Part shown: positions 12,747-23,329 of the stretch, piece after piece
Layout of the letters: each line of letters begins with the position of its first letter
Position numbering within the stretch: position 1 is the first letter of the stretch
Origin: Kalaharituber pfeilii
Lineage: Eukaryota > Ascomycota > Pezizomycetes > Pezizales > Pezizaceae
Direction: 5' to 3'
NCBI GenBank assembly: GCA_015179045.1
Contig: WHUZ01000058.1
Span: 186,001 to 250,000, forward strand
DNA length: 64,000 nt
Notes under the pieces: generated by a model
The model's input: the letters and a program-made list of their open reading frames with translations, nothing else
What the model was told of the DNA's origin: nothing
Database searches by the model: none
Made by a program: the position numbers and the translations under genes

Positions 12747-13273
12747 GGGAAGAAGAGGACACCTCCCTCTGTGGGGAGTCCGGAGCCGAAGCCAAAACCG
12801 AAGGTCAGGGCCGGCATCGTTGTACATGGGGTCGCGTTGAGAAGGGACCTAGGGAAGGTGCAACGATGGCTGGGTGAGGACAACAAGGACCTGAGGAAGA
12901 TTGTTGGGGTTCGCTGGTTGAGAAGGAAAGACTTACTGGTTGGGGAAGGAAAGAAGACGAGCTCGGTAGTAGTTTTTCTGGAGGACCAGCAGGATGTCGA
13001 CAGGGTTAGGCTCGGAGGAAGATGGTTGAGGGCGTGCCGGTATGAGGCCGAAAGGGGACGGGGGTGAGGAAGATTGCTGGCCGCTTTCCCTCCCGCAAGA
13101 CAAATGGAAACAGCGGGAAATACATGTATTTAGGACAGGGTTGAGGCTTGGGGTTTTAGGCGGGAAGTTTCTGTCGTGGATATTAATCTTCTTTTTCTTT
13201 TCTATATAGCACAACATCGCCATAGCCCTTAGGGCGGCCTGCGATTAATGATATAAAAAAAAAAAAAAAAAAA
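12747..13273 (+). mobile_element. ORF1-only LINE derivative with tail A
   Basis: A 527-bp insertion bounded by the 14-bp duplication ATACTCTGCTGCCC at 12733-12746 and 13274-13287. It encodes a C-terminal ORF1 fragment: GIVVHGVALRRDLGKVQRWL, GVRWLRRK, then TSSVVVFLEDQQDVDRVRLG and RYEAERGRG before the stop. It then passes directly into tail A (ATCGCC … GCGATTAATGATAT) and poly(A). There is no reverse transcriptase. The same protein and order occur at 29403-30093, so these are copies of a defined non-autonomous element. Confidence 0.85.
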
Positions 13274-13287
13274 ATACTCTGCTGCCC

Positions 13288-13829
13288 ACGAGGGGTCGGG
13301 ATAAGATGTCGAGATTGTCACTGTTATGTGAAGGTACATGGCGATGTTACATCTCCTCTACTATCACGGATATTGGATGCATCTCGTAAGGGAAGATTGA
13401 TCTCAGATTCTGTTAGCATTGTTCGTTAGATATAGAGTATTGTCGAAAATATCGGGCAGCTGCTTTCGCATCAGGTCTTGGTAGAGAAGGGGATTCATAT
13501 GCTCAGCAAAAAAGGTCGGAATTATTACCTGCGCCAAGGTACTCATGGGGGCTAGGGTGTGTAGAGTACTCGCTACAGGCATTCACTGACCCAGGTAAGG
13601 CTGTATGGCCGTGCGAGAAAGTCCACCTGAGTTGGATATTGCCAGTGGCAGGCATTTTCCATACAATTTTTTCCCAAAGTCACCGTAGCCTCACCTGCTC
13701 ACTGGCCCCTCACATGTCCTATAACCTAGCCCCCACCTGCATTACTAAATGCCAATAGCGAGTACTTCGTTTAGTACTGAAAACTAGACACTAGTCGCAG
13801 CTGGTGAACGCTGCAAGTAATCAAGGGAG
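13288..13829. other. No gene seen
   Basis: No ORF of substance and no recognised repeat. Confidence 0.45.
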
Positions 13830-13853
13830 TAGCCTGTATGCGGGGTTACGTGA

Positions 13854-13886
<33 letters not shown>
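13830..13886 (+). mobile_element. Ultrashort tail B2 retroposed unit
   Basis: TAGCCTGTATGCGGGGTTAC, GTGAAT and about 32 A residues, flanked by the perfect 15-bp repeat AAGTAATCAAGGGAG at 13815-13829 and 13887-13901. B2 is a sister variant of tail B seen at the 3' end of the LINE fragment at 45727-46313. Confidence 0.9.
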
Positions 13887-13892
<6 letters not shown>

Positions 13893-13901
13893 TCAAGGGA
13901 G

Positions 13902-14378
13902 GATTGAGTGCACCCGAGCGAGTACAATGCACTTCTATCCACAATAAAAACGAGAAAAGGTAACAGCACGTACTCTGCGATCTTAAGGCCAGAGGGCACT
14001 AGATATGAGCACACGGAAATTGCTGTGAAAAAATAATAGAATAATACTTTTTCATGTCTATTGTTGTTACCTTGGAGGTTGGTTTTTAACAGCTTCTCTT
14101 TTGCACTCTCCCTTTCTTGCAACATGCTTCGTTTCGCCATGGCAATAGGCTACAAGCAATAACCCCCCTCCAGAAAAAGAAAACAGATTGGTTGCCACAC
14201 TGTCAGTTACGCCCATTCCTCCTATAGAAAAGTACAGCTTAATTTTCTGCCCTAGTGGACCCACGTTTCAATCGACACTCAGTTCCATAGCCAAGGAAGG
14301 TATTTATAGTAATTCATCCAGGTTCAAAATTGAGTTGAACGGCCACTTAAAGCATATCATGTCGAGCAGGCGCGAGGA
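13902..14378. other. No supported gene
   Basis: No recognised gene. A decayed tail-B-like stretch (cgccatggcaataggctaca) lies at about 14137-14170. Confidence 0.4.
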
Positions 14379-14434
14379 TTTTTTTTTTTTTTTTTATATC
14401 ATTTATCGCTTACCGCCCTGTGGGCTATGGCGAG
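14379..14434 (-). mobile_element. Tail A unit
   Basis: T run, ATATCATTTATCGCTTACCG and CCCTGTGGGCTATGGCGAG: the reverse complement of a full tail A. The target duplication is not convincing. Confidence 0.72.
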
Positions 14435-14733
14435 AGGAGCAGTTAAGCTGGCGGGGGCCTATCATGGAAAGCCGCCAAGTTAGCTATCAAGTTAGCAGAG
14501 AAGCTATTGAAACAAGTAGTGAACTACTACCTACCGAGCGGTACATTGAAGAGTTGTCAATTGTGGAAGGCTACCGTTACCGGACTCCCATAGACTTTAT
14601 CTCTGTTTCAAACCTGCTCGTCAACTTACCACTACTTGTTCGCTGCCTAGTCAGTCTTTAACCTATCAAAGCTGCAGCGTGGGTATTACATGAGTCCACG
14701 TGAGTACGTTGGCGCCATCCCTTGCAGTGTTAA

Positions 14734-14791
14734 TTTTTTTTTTTTTTTTTTTTAATCATTAATCGCGTGCCGCCCTAAGGGCTATGGTGAT
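14734..14791 (-). mobile_element. Ultrashort tail A retroposed unit
   Basis: 58 bp consisting of a T run and the complement of tail A only, flanked by the perfect 12-bp repeat TTGCAGTGTTAA at 14722-14733 and 14792-14803. Confidence 0.9.
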
Positions 14792-15099
14792 TTGCAGTGT
14801 TAAGACACAATTGCACTGTATTGCATTAGAGGATCTTATTGTATTGTATGAAATCGTATGCACTATATACATGCACATGTCACCGAACACATTATCTTTT
14901 TACATGCTCCACACATAATAGCGTGTCCTTGCAATACAGTTCCTCTGTGTCTTGGATTCTAAGTTCGAATCGAAGTGTAGCCAACCGTTTTTTTTTGATG
15001 TTATTCTTCTTTTACGCTCGCGACTTATGCCAACCGGGGTTAACAGCTGACCTGCCAAGATGCACTAATGCAATGCAAGTGTGTTTCAACACTAGACGG

Positions 15100-15330
15100 C
15101 CACACACATCTGGAGCAGGTGTGGGGATGGAGGAGGAGGTGACCGGGTGGGCTGAAGGCGATAGACAGGTGGGAAGGGCCTCCCCGATGGGCTTGATGAG
15201 AGAGAGGTGCTCGGGGATTTTCTCTTATCGTTGACTCTTCTGATACTATTTTTATTTCTTATCTCCTTTGGATTAATTTCGTCATAGCCCATAGGGCGGC
15301 ATGAGAGCAATGTGATACCAAAAAAAAAAA
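15100..15330 (+). mobile_element. Decayed LINE 3' fragment with tail A
   Basis: Upstream of a diverged tail A (TCGTCATAGCCCATAGGGCG and an 11-A run), codons resemble the zinc-knuckle end of LINE ORF2 in a degraded form (HTSGAGVGMEEEVTGWAEG). The left boundary is approximate. Confidence 0.5.
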
Positions 15331-15466
15331 GAAGTGAACATGTAACATTTTGCCCTTTTGTTTTTACAGTAGCAAGGCAGCTGAGTTCGAGAAACTTCGC
15401 TACTGATTAACCTCAGCTATTGACTTGCTATGTAGTGATGGAAATAGCCACATTAAGCAATCCATT

Positions 15467-15532
15467 ATCGCTATAACCCTTAGGGCGGCATACGATCAAT
15501 GATATAGAAAAAAAAAAGAAGAAGAAGAAGAA
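15467..15532 (+). mobile_element. Tail A unit
   Basis: ATCGCTATAACCCTTAGGGC, ACGATCAATGATATAG and a mixed A/GAA run. Flanks carry AAGCAATCCATT (15455-15466) and AAGCAATCAATT (15533-15544), a target duplication with one difference. Confidence 0.75.
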
Positions 15533-15544
15533 AAGCAATCAATT

Positions 15545-16640
15545 CGACTGCAATTGGCGGTAGTAGTGATGAATAGGAATGGAAATAGAAAAGTAAGAAG
15601 TAGTAGTAGTGGGAGAAAATAAATTAGAAGTAATCAGTAGTAGATTGAGAGCAGTGATCAGGGCAAGTGGCATCTATTCGTGCCAGCAGCCTACCCAGAA
15701 GTGATAGACACTCACAACTTGGCAACATAGTTGCTGTTCGCTGGGCTGCTCAAGAATTACTGGTTCGCAGGAGGCAAGGCAATTGCAGGCGGTTTCTATA
15801 GATTTCATTAGCCTCTTTTCGTTATAGTGACAAGAATTGGTTTGTAGATAAAAATAACTTCCTCTAGTTTTTTTTTTTCATTACACTGTTTGGCGCGATT
15901 TCATTATAGCAAGGTCAAATTGTGTGAGGAAAGAAATCCGAGAGCGCAGTGTCATCATAACAAAGTTTTTCATAGTGGGGTTCATTGACAAGGTCAGACT
16001 GTAATTCCACGCACCTACCGACATCCCATGTACTCTACAGTAACATAATTTGTGATGCCACCAACTTGCAGGTCTGCCCAGCAGGATGTATATTCAGGAA
16101 TGGCGATTGCGAAAATCACAGAGCACTCTCACCAACGTTGCTTATTAGCACCGCTTAGCAGATGTTTCAACTTACTTGGGAAAATTTGCGTCCAGACCAC
16201 TAAAGAGAAAGTGCATAGTGATCAAAACCTCTGCCTGATATTGAATTTGCAGCGCTACTTAGGTGCTCTCGTGCCCAAACTCTAGTGTCACGCTGAAGAA
16301 ATTCAGGTAAGCGGTGCTGCCCGCACCTACCTCAGAAAAAAGGCCTTCCCAGCTTCGTAAGCAATTCTGTTCCAGGTACAGTATCAGGAGAATAGCAGGG
16401 CTACTCATATCTTAAAAATTGGCCTAATGAAAATGCGGAAGATAATTCCATATATTCTCCCATGCTCTGGCTTCAATTTCAGCCCACTTGAGGGCTATTG
16501 CACTTACAGGAATTTTTTGTTGTAGCATCCAGACAATGTACAATATCTCGGTTATGTGCAATACCTGAGTACAGGAACGTATAGCACTATATTGTAGAGC
16601 TAGAGCTTTTCCAAGCCATGTATTGTACTATAGCACTGGT
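15545..16640. other. No gene seen
   Basis: Low-complexity purine runs (GTAGTAGTAG) near 15600 and no supported gene. Confidence 0.4.
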
Positions 16641-16649
16641 AGTACCATT

Positions 16650-16742
16650 GCCACTATTGATCAAGCAGGTAAAGTGTTGTAGCAAGTAGGTATCTGCTTG
16701 TAAGCATAAGAGGGGAGGTATTTCACAGAGTATAGAGGTGAT

Positions 16743-16779
<37 letters not shown>

Positions 16780-16990
16780 CATTACTCGCGTGCCGCCTGA
16801 TAGGCTATGGCGAGATGGAGGTGATAGAGCTATAGATGCTATAGATGTTGCTTTTTTGCATTTTTTTCGTTCAGATTCAGAATCAGGGCTATTAACTTGG
16901 TCTAGAATTAATTCATCACATATATCAGAGATATATTCTGTGCGTAATTGAGTGCTACAACTGCAAACTTGATGCTGGAAAAAGTGCCAG
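16650..16990. repeat. Dispersed duplication, copy 1 (partner 18590-18850)
   Basis: Shares an ordered series of blocks with 18590-18850: GGTATTTCACA…, TATAGATG…, TTTGCATTTTT…, AATTAATTCAT… . This copy holds a tail A insertion that the partner lacks. Confidence 0.7.
16746..16817 (-). mobile_element. Ultrashort tail A retroposed unit
   Basis: A long T run followed by the complement of tail A only. Target duplication GAGGTGATAGA at 16735-16745 and 16818-16828. The inner hairpin reads GCCTATCAGGC, a compensated variant of GCCCATAGGGC. The partner repeat at about 18640 has the empty site. Confidence 0.9.
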
Positions 16991-17030
16991 GGTTACTCAT
17001 ACGCCGCTCGTTACTACTACGGGACTGGTA

Positions 17031-17190
17031 CCGTAACCCCGCACACAGACTACTAGCCTATGGTCAGGGATGCAGCCCTGGGTAACTTTAGATGAACCAA
17101 GTGCAACAAGGCGACCGCACTCATCATGAAGCTTCCAAATTAGCTTGCCCACTGCCTGAGTGCGAATGAATATGCATAATTGCAAATTTC
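17031..17190 (-). pseudogene. Relic of the HeLo-like N-terminal exon with a tail B2-like insertion
   Basis: Minus-strand codons read QAVGKLIWKLHDECGRLVAL, matching VGQLAWKLYDQCYRVARG of the ankyrin gene's first exon. The match is cut short by a B2-like sequence (GTAACCCCGCACACAGACTA … CTATGGTCAGGG) at 17031-17069. Only this fragment survives. Confidence 0.6.
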
Positions 17191-17918
17191 AATTCAGGTC
17201 ACTCCGGCGATCCTGGGTTTATTGGTCGCTTCCACCCAATAATAGAAATTGTGTTAAAACATGGCGAATGGAGGGTTTTTGCACAGTCTAGCAGCAAAAG
17301 ATCAACCTCAGCTGCGTGCGCTGCATGCCCTTATGTTCCCTGTAGAGAGTTGCAGGTTGATTGCAAGTCAAGGAAATGTTATCCGCAATTGTATGCGAGT
17401 ATAGTACCACCATCCGACGACAGCCAACCGATTTTAGCAGATTTCAAGCATCTAGCGGGAGGTTCTGAAATTCAAAATAATACGGTATGTAGACAGCCAA
17501 TATGTCATGATGGCACTGGCTATGTGTGTAAACAGCGATTCTAGTATAATGATGCTATTTATATGTCAATAGCGCTATCTATATGGCATCTAGAATTTGG
17601 TCATCAGTCCAAGGCATCCATGAGGCTCAAGATACCCATAATGCGAAAATCGTGCAAGACTACGGATAGTATTGCACTACCGCCTCTCGATTTCCCAGAG
17701 CGGAGGAAACTGGCGGAATGAATGTACATCTGTTGCGAGCGCTGGTGCGGAAGAGAATAAGAATAAGAGATGTTCAATTTTTCTAAACCTCTGCACACCC
17801 TGAACTTCGCTCAGCTCAGAACCCTTTACTGCCAGGAGAACAAATAAAATCCTGTACTTAATTTCTGCGAGGTAAAATAAGACTTCTCTATAACTTGTTG
17901 GAATTCTATGAAAGGTAA
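17191..17918. other. No supported gene
   Basis: One 97-codon frame at 17251-17544 (plus) has five cysteines but no motif I recognise. There is no conserved neighbour or repeat to support it. Confidence 0.35.
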
Positions 17919-17971
17919 TTTTTTATTTTTGGTTCACATAACCCCACATACAAGCTGCAAGCCTATGGCAA
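17919..17971 (-). mobile_element. Decayed tail B2 unit
   Basis: T-rich run, GGTTCACATAACCCCACATA and CAAGCCTATGGCAAGG: the complement of a diverged B2 tail. No target duplication seen. Confidence 0.55.
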
Positions 17972-18589
17972 GGAGCGACCATATGGAAGATAATGGTGTG
18001 GACATTGGAGGGGTGGAAATACGAGGGGCGGGTCGGAGGCTGAGGGCTGGAAGGACAAAGATGAGGCCTGATTTTACCGTTCTTCTGCAAACTACTATTA
18101 CCCCCAAGTCACTGAGGTTGGCGTCGGGGACCTATATGCCGTGCGACGCAAAAGCCATATTCTCAGCTCTGGGGTGAAAAAGTATCATGCTCCATAACGG
18201 CGGAATGTAATGTAGCAAACGAGCAGTCTGCACAATGAGAGGGGCAAAAGAAGAATAGTTCGATGGGGAGAATGAGGGCTCCAAGACCGAAGCTATGATG
18301 GACATAAACTACTATTATAATTATCGTAACATAACTTGTCTAAATAACTATTGAGGACTGGAACCACGATGATGAGACATTCCTAAACCGAACCCAAGTA
18401 ACTAAAGCTACACTAAAATCAGCTCCTGAGCGGCAGGTCCGACAGTTTCCCTGCGGGGAAAACCTAAAATCCTTTCGGATCCCCACGGAGTAAAATAACT
18501 CTACTACGCAACCCCGTCAGTTATTCTATGGAGTACTGGAATGGCGTGGGGATTGAGACCCAAGATATATACCATTAGATGAGCTGGTG

Positions 18590-18850
18590 GAGTGTTACAG
18601 AGAGTGGGCATTTGCTGTTGAGTACTGAAGGGGGTATTTCACAAGGTACAGAAGTGATACAATTATAGATATTATAGATGTGGCATTTTCGCATTTTTCC
18701 CTTTCAAATTCTGAATCGGCGCAGTCAATATAGGGTATATAATTAATTCATTGTATATACCAGCGCTATACTCCATGAGATATAGCCTGTATTCGGCTCT
18801 GGGGGAGAGTGCCAAGGTGCCCAGCGTTACCAGTATGCACATCGTTACCT
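18590..18850. repeat. Dispersed duplication, copy 2 (partner 16650-16990)
   Basis: Homologous to 16650-16990 but without the tail A insertion. The uninterrupted sequence near 18640 (cagaagtgatacaatta) shows the pre-insertion state. Confidence 0.68.
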
Positions 18851-18883
18851 ATACAGTGATGGTAAATGCAAATATCAAAAACC

Positions 18884-18950
18884 CTCGCCATAGCCCTCCG
18901 GGCGGCCTGCGAGTATTGATATATTAAAAAAAAAAAAAAATAAAAAAAAA
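18884..18950 (+). mobile_element. Tail A unit at the edge of the duplicated pseudogene
   Basis: CTCGCCATAGCCCTCCGGGC, GCGAGTATTGATATATT and an A run. It sits within 17 bp of the point where homology to the ankyrin gene stops, so it may mark or have promoted the breakpoint. Confidence 0.75.
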
Positions 18951-18966
18951 GGGCTGCCACGCTTAC

Positions 18967-20622
18967 CTCCGAAACATAATCTCCTCATCAGCCATTACCC
19001 ACTCCACTCCTGGCTCATTTCCCTTAGAACCTGGCTTCGGGGCAGGCCGTGTCACTTGGCCCTCCCAGATCTGTAAATCATCATCGCTGATGTTGTCGAC
19101 TTTAGGAATTTTAGCATTAAGCTTTTGCATATGCCGGAACTCTTCATTGACTGCCTGTCATTGCTGGTTTCTATTACCTTAGGGGGCTTGCGGGGGAAAG
19201 ATTTGAGATTACCTCTATCAAGTTTCTAACCGCGTACCTCTTTTTTTTTTTTTTTTTTAATTTCATTACTCGCATGCCGCCCTGTGGGCTATGGCGAGGT
19301 TTTATTAAAAGAAGAATAAACTAACTAAATACATGATGCCCGCGGTTCACATAGTATTGCGGGGGGAGCGGTCAGCAGTCTGAATCATCTCCGTCCTCTT
19401 TCAGTCTCATACTGGCTCGCCTTGAGCCATCTTCCTCCGAGTCGCACCTTGTCAGTGTCTTGTTTTTCCTCCAAGTAAACCACTATGGAGCTTGTCTTTT
19501 TTCCTCTCCGATTAGGATTTCTTTAACCGCGTACCTCACCGTTGGGTCAATGTAGCCAACTTGGGGATGCGAAGTAATAATGTTCAATTAGGATCCAGGA
19601 TGCCTTAAGCAGGTTCACAAAAGGTTGCTGCGGAATGTCTCCCTGTGCCGGGAGAAACTCGAGTTCGGCTCCCGCCTTGATAGGCTGCAATCAGTAGGTC
19701 TTCATGAAACAAATATAGCAACAAAGCCCGACACAGGTTACGCACTCTTAATAACCACCATCTTCCAGCTTTGATCCACTCCTCGACACCAATTGCTGTC
19801 CACGGCTGTGTGAACTGGGAAAATTTCATACATCGTTCGCTGAATGTATTGCGAAAAAAATTATCTGGTGCAAATGAAGCTGTTAAGCTAGGAGTCGGCA
19901 CCATAGTAGAAGCAGTAAAGCTTCTGGTGGGGACCCGCCGAAGATATCCATTAAGCTCCCGTAGCCCAGCATCTATCTCATTTGTAGTCCTCTCGATACG
20001 TTGAAGGGATGAACTACAAGCATGCCGTCAGCTAGCTCTAGACAATGGGCATTGTTATTGCGCATTTGATAATGTGAAAAGCCAAAGTGGGAGTCACAGC
20101 ATCATGGTTTTTGGACACTTTCATACTTCCCAGCACAGGTGAGAATTAAATTAAATACTCCATTATGATAAGCGATCTACATGCAGGTATTAAGTTAATA
20201 AGTGCAAGAGCATGGAGATAGAGATCCCGGTAACTGACCTTATGGCGAAGACTATCAACATCTTTAGCAACGATTGACCATTTGAATTTGTCCCACTTTC
20301 TCTTGATGGGAGACCAGGACAGGTCTCCAAGCTTGCGGTGCTTTTCGAAAATATCGTTTAGTTTGTTTAGTGTCTCTCGCACTCCACTCAACATTTCCAG
20401 CAGCATATGCTGCCTCCCCTCTCCTGATTGCAGCAAAATTGATGTAGGATCCTTAACTGCTTCAGCGAAACTCTGCATTACTGCCCACATATGTCGTAAA
20501 TCTTCGACCAGCGCCCTAAGATCTTGTGGCGCACCTTGCGCAACTCGATAGCATTGATCATAAAGCTTCCAAGCTAGCTGACCCACTGTCAGAACATCGC
20601 CGACGCCAACTCCGAAAGACAT
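18967..20622 (-). pseudogene. Truncated copy of the HeLo-like/ankyrin gene (exons 1-5 only)
   Basis: Exons matching the ankyrin gene lie at 20622-20239, 20176-20127, 20013-19746, about 19679-19201 (interrupted) and 19154-18967, with the same splice sites. Exon lengths of 384, 50 and 188 nt are preserved; exon 3 is 21 nt longer and stays in frame. Exon 4 carries an extra T at 19583-19584 compared with 11060-11063, shifting the frame. A 283-bp retroelement (19241-19523) lies inside the same exon. Homology ends in the intron after exon 5, so the ankyrin repeats are absent. This is a decayed partial duplicate, though exons 1-3 still encode an intact HeLo-like region. Translation of a short product cannot be excluded. 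Confidence 0.82.
19241..19523 (-). mobile_element. ORF1-type element fragment in the pseudogene
   Basis: T run, complement of tail A, then an ORF1 C-terminal fragment (plus strand AGCCATCTTCCTCCGAG …). The 14-bp target duplication TAACCGCGTACCTC lies at 19227-19240 and 19524-19537. The intact paralogue keeps the empty site (ttgaacatcgtatctgacc, about 10996-11014), which proves insertion after the gene duplicated. Confidence 0.92.
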
Positions 20623-20940
20623 GGTTTTAGTTGCCCGGTGTCAGAATACTGGTGTTCGTTGTGTCGCGCTGCTTGTGAGTTACTTTGTAAGGCGGCGCCC
20701 TGATGGAAATTATGTGTAGGGAATACCTCGAAGCGGGGTTTGATTCGTTCCGGGCTGCGAAGGAGAGGAGAAAAAGGAGAGGGGAGAAAGAGGAGAGAGG
20801 AAGGAGAGGGGAGAGGTGGAGAGTTATAGGGGAGCCTTCCCAATGCAGAAACCAGAAGAACCGTCCGGAGGTTTCTGGAAGCAGGTTTTTAGAAGGGGAG
20901 AGGGGGGGTGGAACGTGGATATGTATGTAGAATTTTCTTT

Positions 20941-21017
20941 GTTAAGCCTGTCTCCGGGCTTTGAGGGCTTGCCCAGGGACCCTGCCATGGCTTAGCGCTG
21001 TAAGCGGGGTTATGTGA

Positions 21018-21047
<30 letters not shown>
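20941..21047 (+). mobile_element. Tail B element (about 107 bp) with T-then-A tail
   Basis: Begins GTTAAGCCTGTCTCCGGGCT, continues through CCCTGCCATGGC to GGGGTTATGTGA, then T11 (21018-21028) followed by A19. This is the longer tail B form also seen at 28613-28715 and 42652-42731. The T-A junction recurs at 38908 and 60712. Confidence 0.78.
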
Positions 21048-21048
<1 letters not shown>

Positions 21049-21592
21049 TACTGTCAGAGGATTCCTTCGTTCAAGGCCGGAAACCTTAAGAAAGAACCTT
21101 TTGTATAATATAGCTTAGAAGAGAGGAGCAGAACCTCCGGCCTGCCCCTCCTTACATACAAGTATATACAGGATACAACACATAGTCCCCTCTCCTTCAG
21201 CAACAACCTAATGGGAAGACGATGCCTTATTGATTTTTCACTTGTAGTATGAGTTTTTTTTTTTTTTTTCTCCTTCCTACAAGTTTCAAGTTTTTCGAGT
21301 TTGTGGAGTTTTTCGAGTGCATTTCATGGTTGTAATATTTTTTTTGGAGTCGTTTTACAAAGTTTTTGCATTTTTCTCATATATTAGTGTTATCATGTAT
21401 GTAGCATTTTATTATACTAAAAGTCTGTGGAAAAATTTTGCGGGTTTCCCATACAGAAATTTCCACAGGTTTTTCGTCCTTTTTTACACCACTTTTCTGT
21501 GGCTCCATAGACCCCATAGCAACAGAAGTACCATGTGAATCCACGTGAGTATCTTGGCTCTGTATAATTCTACAGACTTTGTCGCACCCCTG
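21048..21592. other. No supported gene
   Basis: T-rich and AT-rich sequence with a phenylalanine-rich chance ORF (21317-21538) and no recognised gene. Confidence 0.45.
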
Positions 21593-22015
21593 AGTACAGC
21601 CTCAAAATTCGAAGTAGGCTAGCAGCTGCATAGTCCCCCTAGTAGTAGTGAGTAGAGCAGCGGTTGTGTGAGGTGCGACAGTGAGCATTTCACTTGAAGT
21701 GGGTTAAGATTAGTGTCAAGAGTACTTGCGTCGGTAGTGTTCCACCTCTCTCAAATCATTGACTACGGCCATTCATCTACCAGGGCTTGTAAGTTTGTAC
21801 ACAGTGTGGCACGGCTTTTCGTATGCACTTCGATGCTGAGCCTCAAAGCACCGTGTATGCGCCTGCAAATTTGGTCGGTCGAGCTGGTTTACCATGCCAG
21901 CAACGTTCACGGGTGTTGACATTTCCATAAGCTGGCTATTCTGCTGTCACTCAACCTCACTTACCGTACATGCTACAAGCCTATGCCGTTTGAGCAACTA
22001 CATCCTTTGTCTACA
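21593..22015. repeat. Dispersed repeat, copy 1 (partner 30175-30638)
   Basis: Starts ACAGCCTCAAAATTCGAAGT in both copies and runs about 420-460 bp with islands of high similarity, for example CTTCGATGCTGAGCCTCAAA and TTTCCATAAGCTGGCT. Minus-strand codons in both keep LVDE and LNPL segments (see 30212-30409), so it may be an old gene end. Stops in this copy make it non-coding now. Confidence 0.75.
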
Positions 22016-23224
22016 TATTATTGAAATAACAAAGATGGACATTGTTACGGCTAAGGTGAGACTTACTCGATAAGAGGAACACTTACCCTGAACCATTAGT
22101 AAGACCAACGCTGGTAGAGCGGACTAATCACCCGTTAGGCTTGGCAGAAGGTTCTTTGGCTTTCGAATAGGGTAGTGCTAAGGAAGTGTGTGTCATTATT
22201 TATGGTAAGGTCTTCGGACCTCTAAGGCACTCAGTTTATGAAGCTAATATGCGCACATGCATTAGTACATATTATTATCTTGCGTCTGCAATATTTTTGC
22301 ATGTTTCTGTTACGTTTACCTGTTCCTACAGGTATTGGGGTTGATAAGGAATTGTTGTTTCTTTATTTGCTTGACTAGTCATGTATGATGTGCTCAGTCT
22401 ATTTAAGCGCAGGCGATAGCACAGTTGAAAGAATCAAGAGACAAGCAGTGTTCTAAGTTCTCTATTACTCTGAAACCTATCGTCATTACGCCCGTGAATC
22501 GCTCCGCTCTGCTGCGCGCTGCACGCCAAACAGCTGCCATTTCCATCAGCAAAAACGAAAAAATCGCCCCATGCGCCTGGAGCATAGGGCGCACAGGGCA
22601 AGAACTGGGGAACATGTTGTAACACGGTCCCGTCGCGTGCGCCATGTTGCATCCTACCATACATGGATCGCCCTGAGAAATCGGTGAATGTATCTGCCAA
22701 GTCTGGAAGATCCGGCCTTGCAAGCAGTCCCCACAACACACAGCCAAGCGGCCTTCGCATCACTGATTCAGCAAACAATAATGGTTGCACCACATGAAAC
22801 TGTTGGCTAATTGGCTGTGCCTAGGGCTTGATCTACAATGCAACTTGCTTTGAGAGTTCACTGGCGCTGCTAACCAACTCCCTGACCTTTCCAGTCAGGG
22901 ATAATGACCTCACAGATTCATTTGCTTTTAACCTATACTCTCCTAGAGAGGGTGACTGTATCCAGCGATGCCTAAAAGAATCAATCAAATATACTATACC
23001 TTCTTGAGAGATACTATGTTCTCTTGAAGGCCCGTTTGATCCTATAATACCTAGAGCGAAGCTTACTAATTATGATAGCTGGTACCTGTTACATTGGAAT
23101 TCATAATGCGAGGTAACTTTATTTATTTGATCTATTATTATCTTAAAAAATTTGCTCCCCATGAACCAATCCTGGGACATACAATAAAATAACCAAACTT
23201 CCACTGAAATAAAAGTATATAGGA
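22016..23224. other. No supported gene
   Basis: Two overlapping minus-strand frames (22403-22747 and 22434-22793) are open but show no domain. The segment GGGCGATTTT…TTTTTGCTGATG is also found at 28380, so this is repeat-related sequence. Confidence 0.4.
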
Positions 23225-23226
23225 GA

Positions 23227-23283
23227 GCCCTGCCATGCCCAATAGCTGCAAGCGCAGGTATATGATACGGTAAAAAAAAAAAA
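23227..23283 (+). mobile_element. Diverged tail B unit
   Basis: GCCCTGCCATGCCCAATAGC, then AGGTATATGATACGGT and 12 A residues. It is more diverged than other copies and its target duplication is unclear. Confidence 0.7.
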
Positions 23284-23329
23284 CAGTATAGCAATCACTA
23301 AGAGGAGCAAAAAGCAGGACGGCTCTTAC

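Noticed and set aside
14940..14990. tRNA-like B box (AAGTTCGAATCGA)
   Set aside because: No matching A box, stems or anticodon arm upstream.
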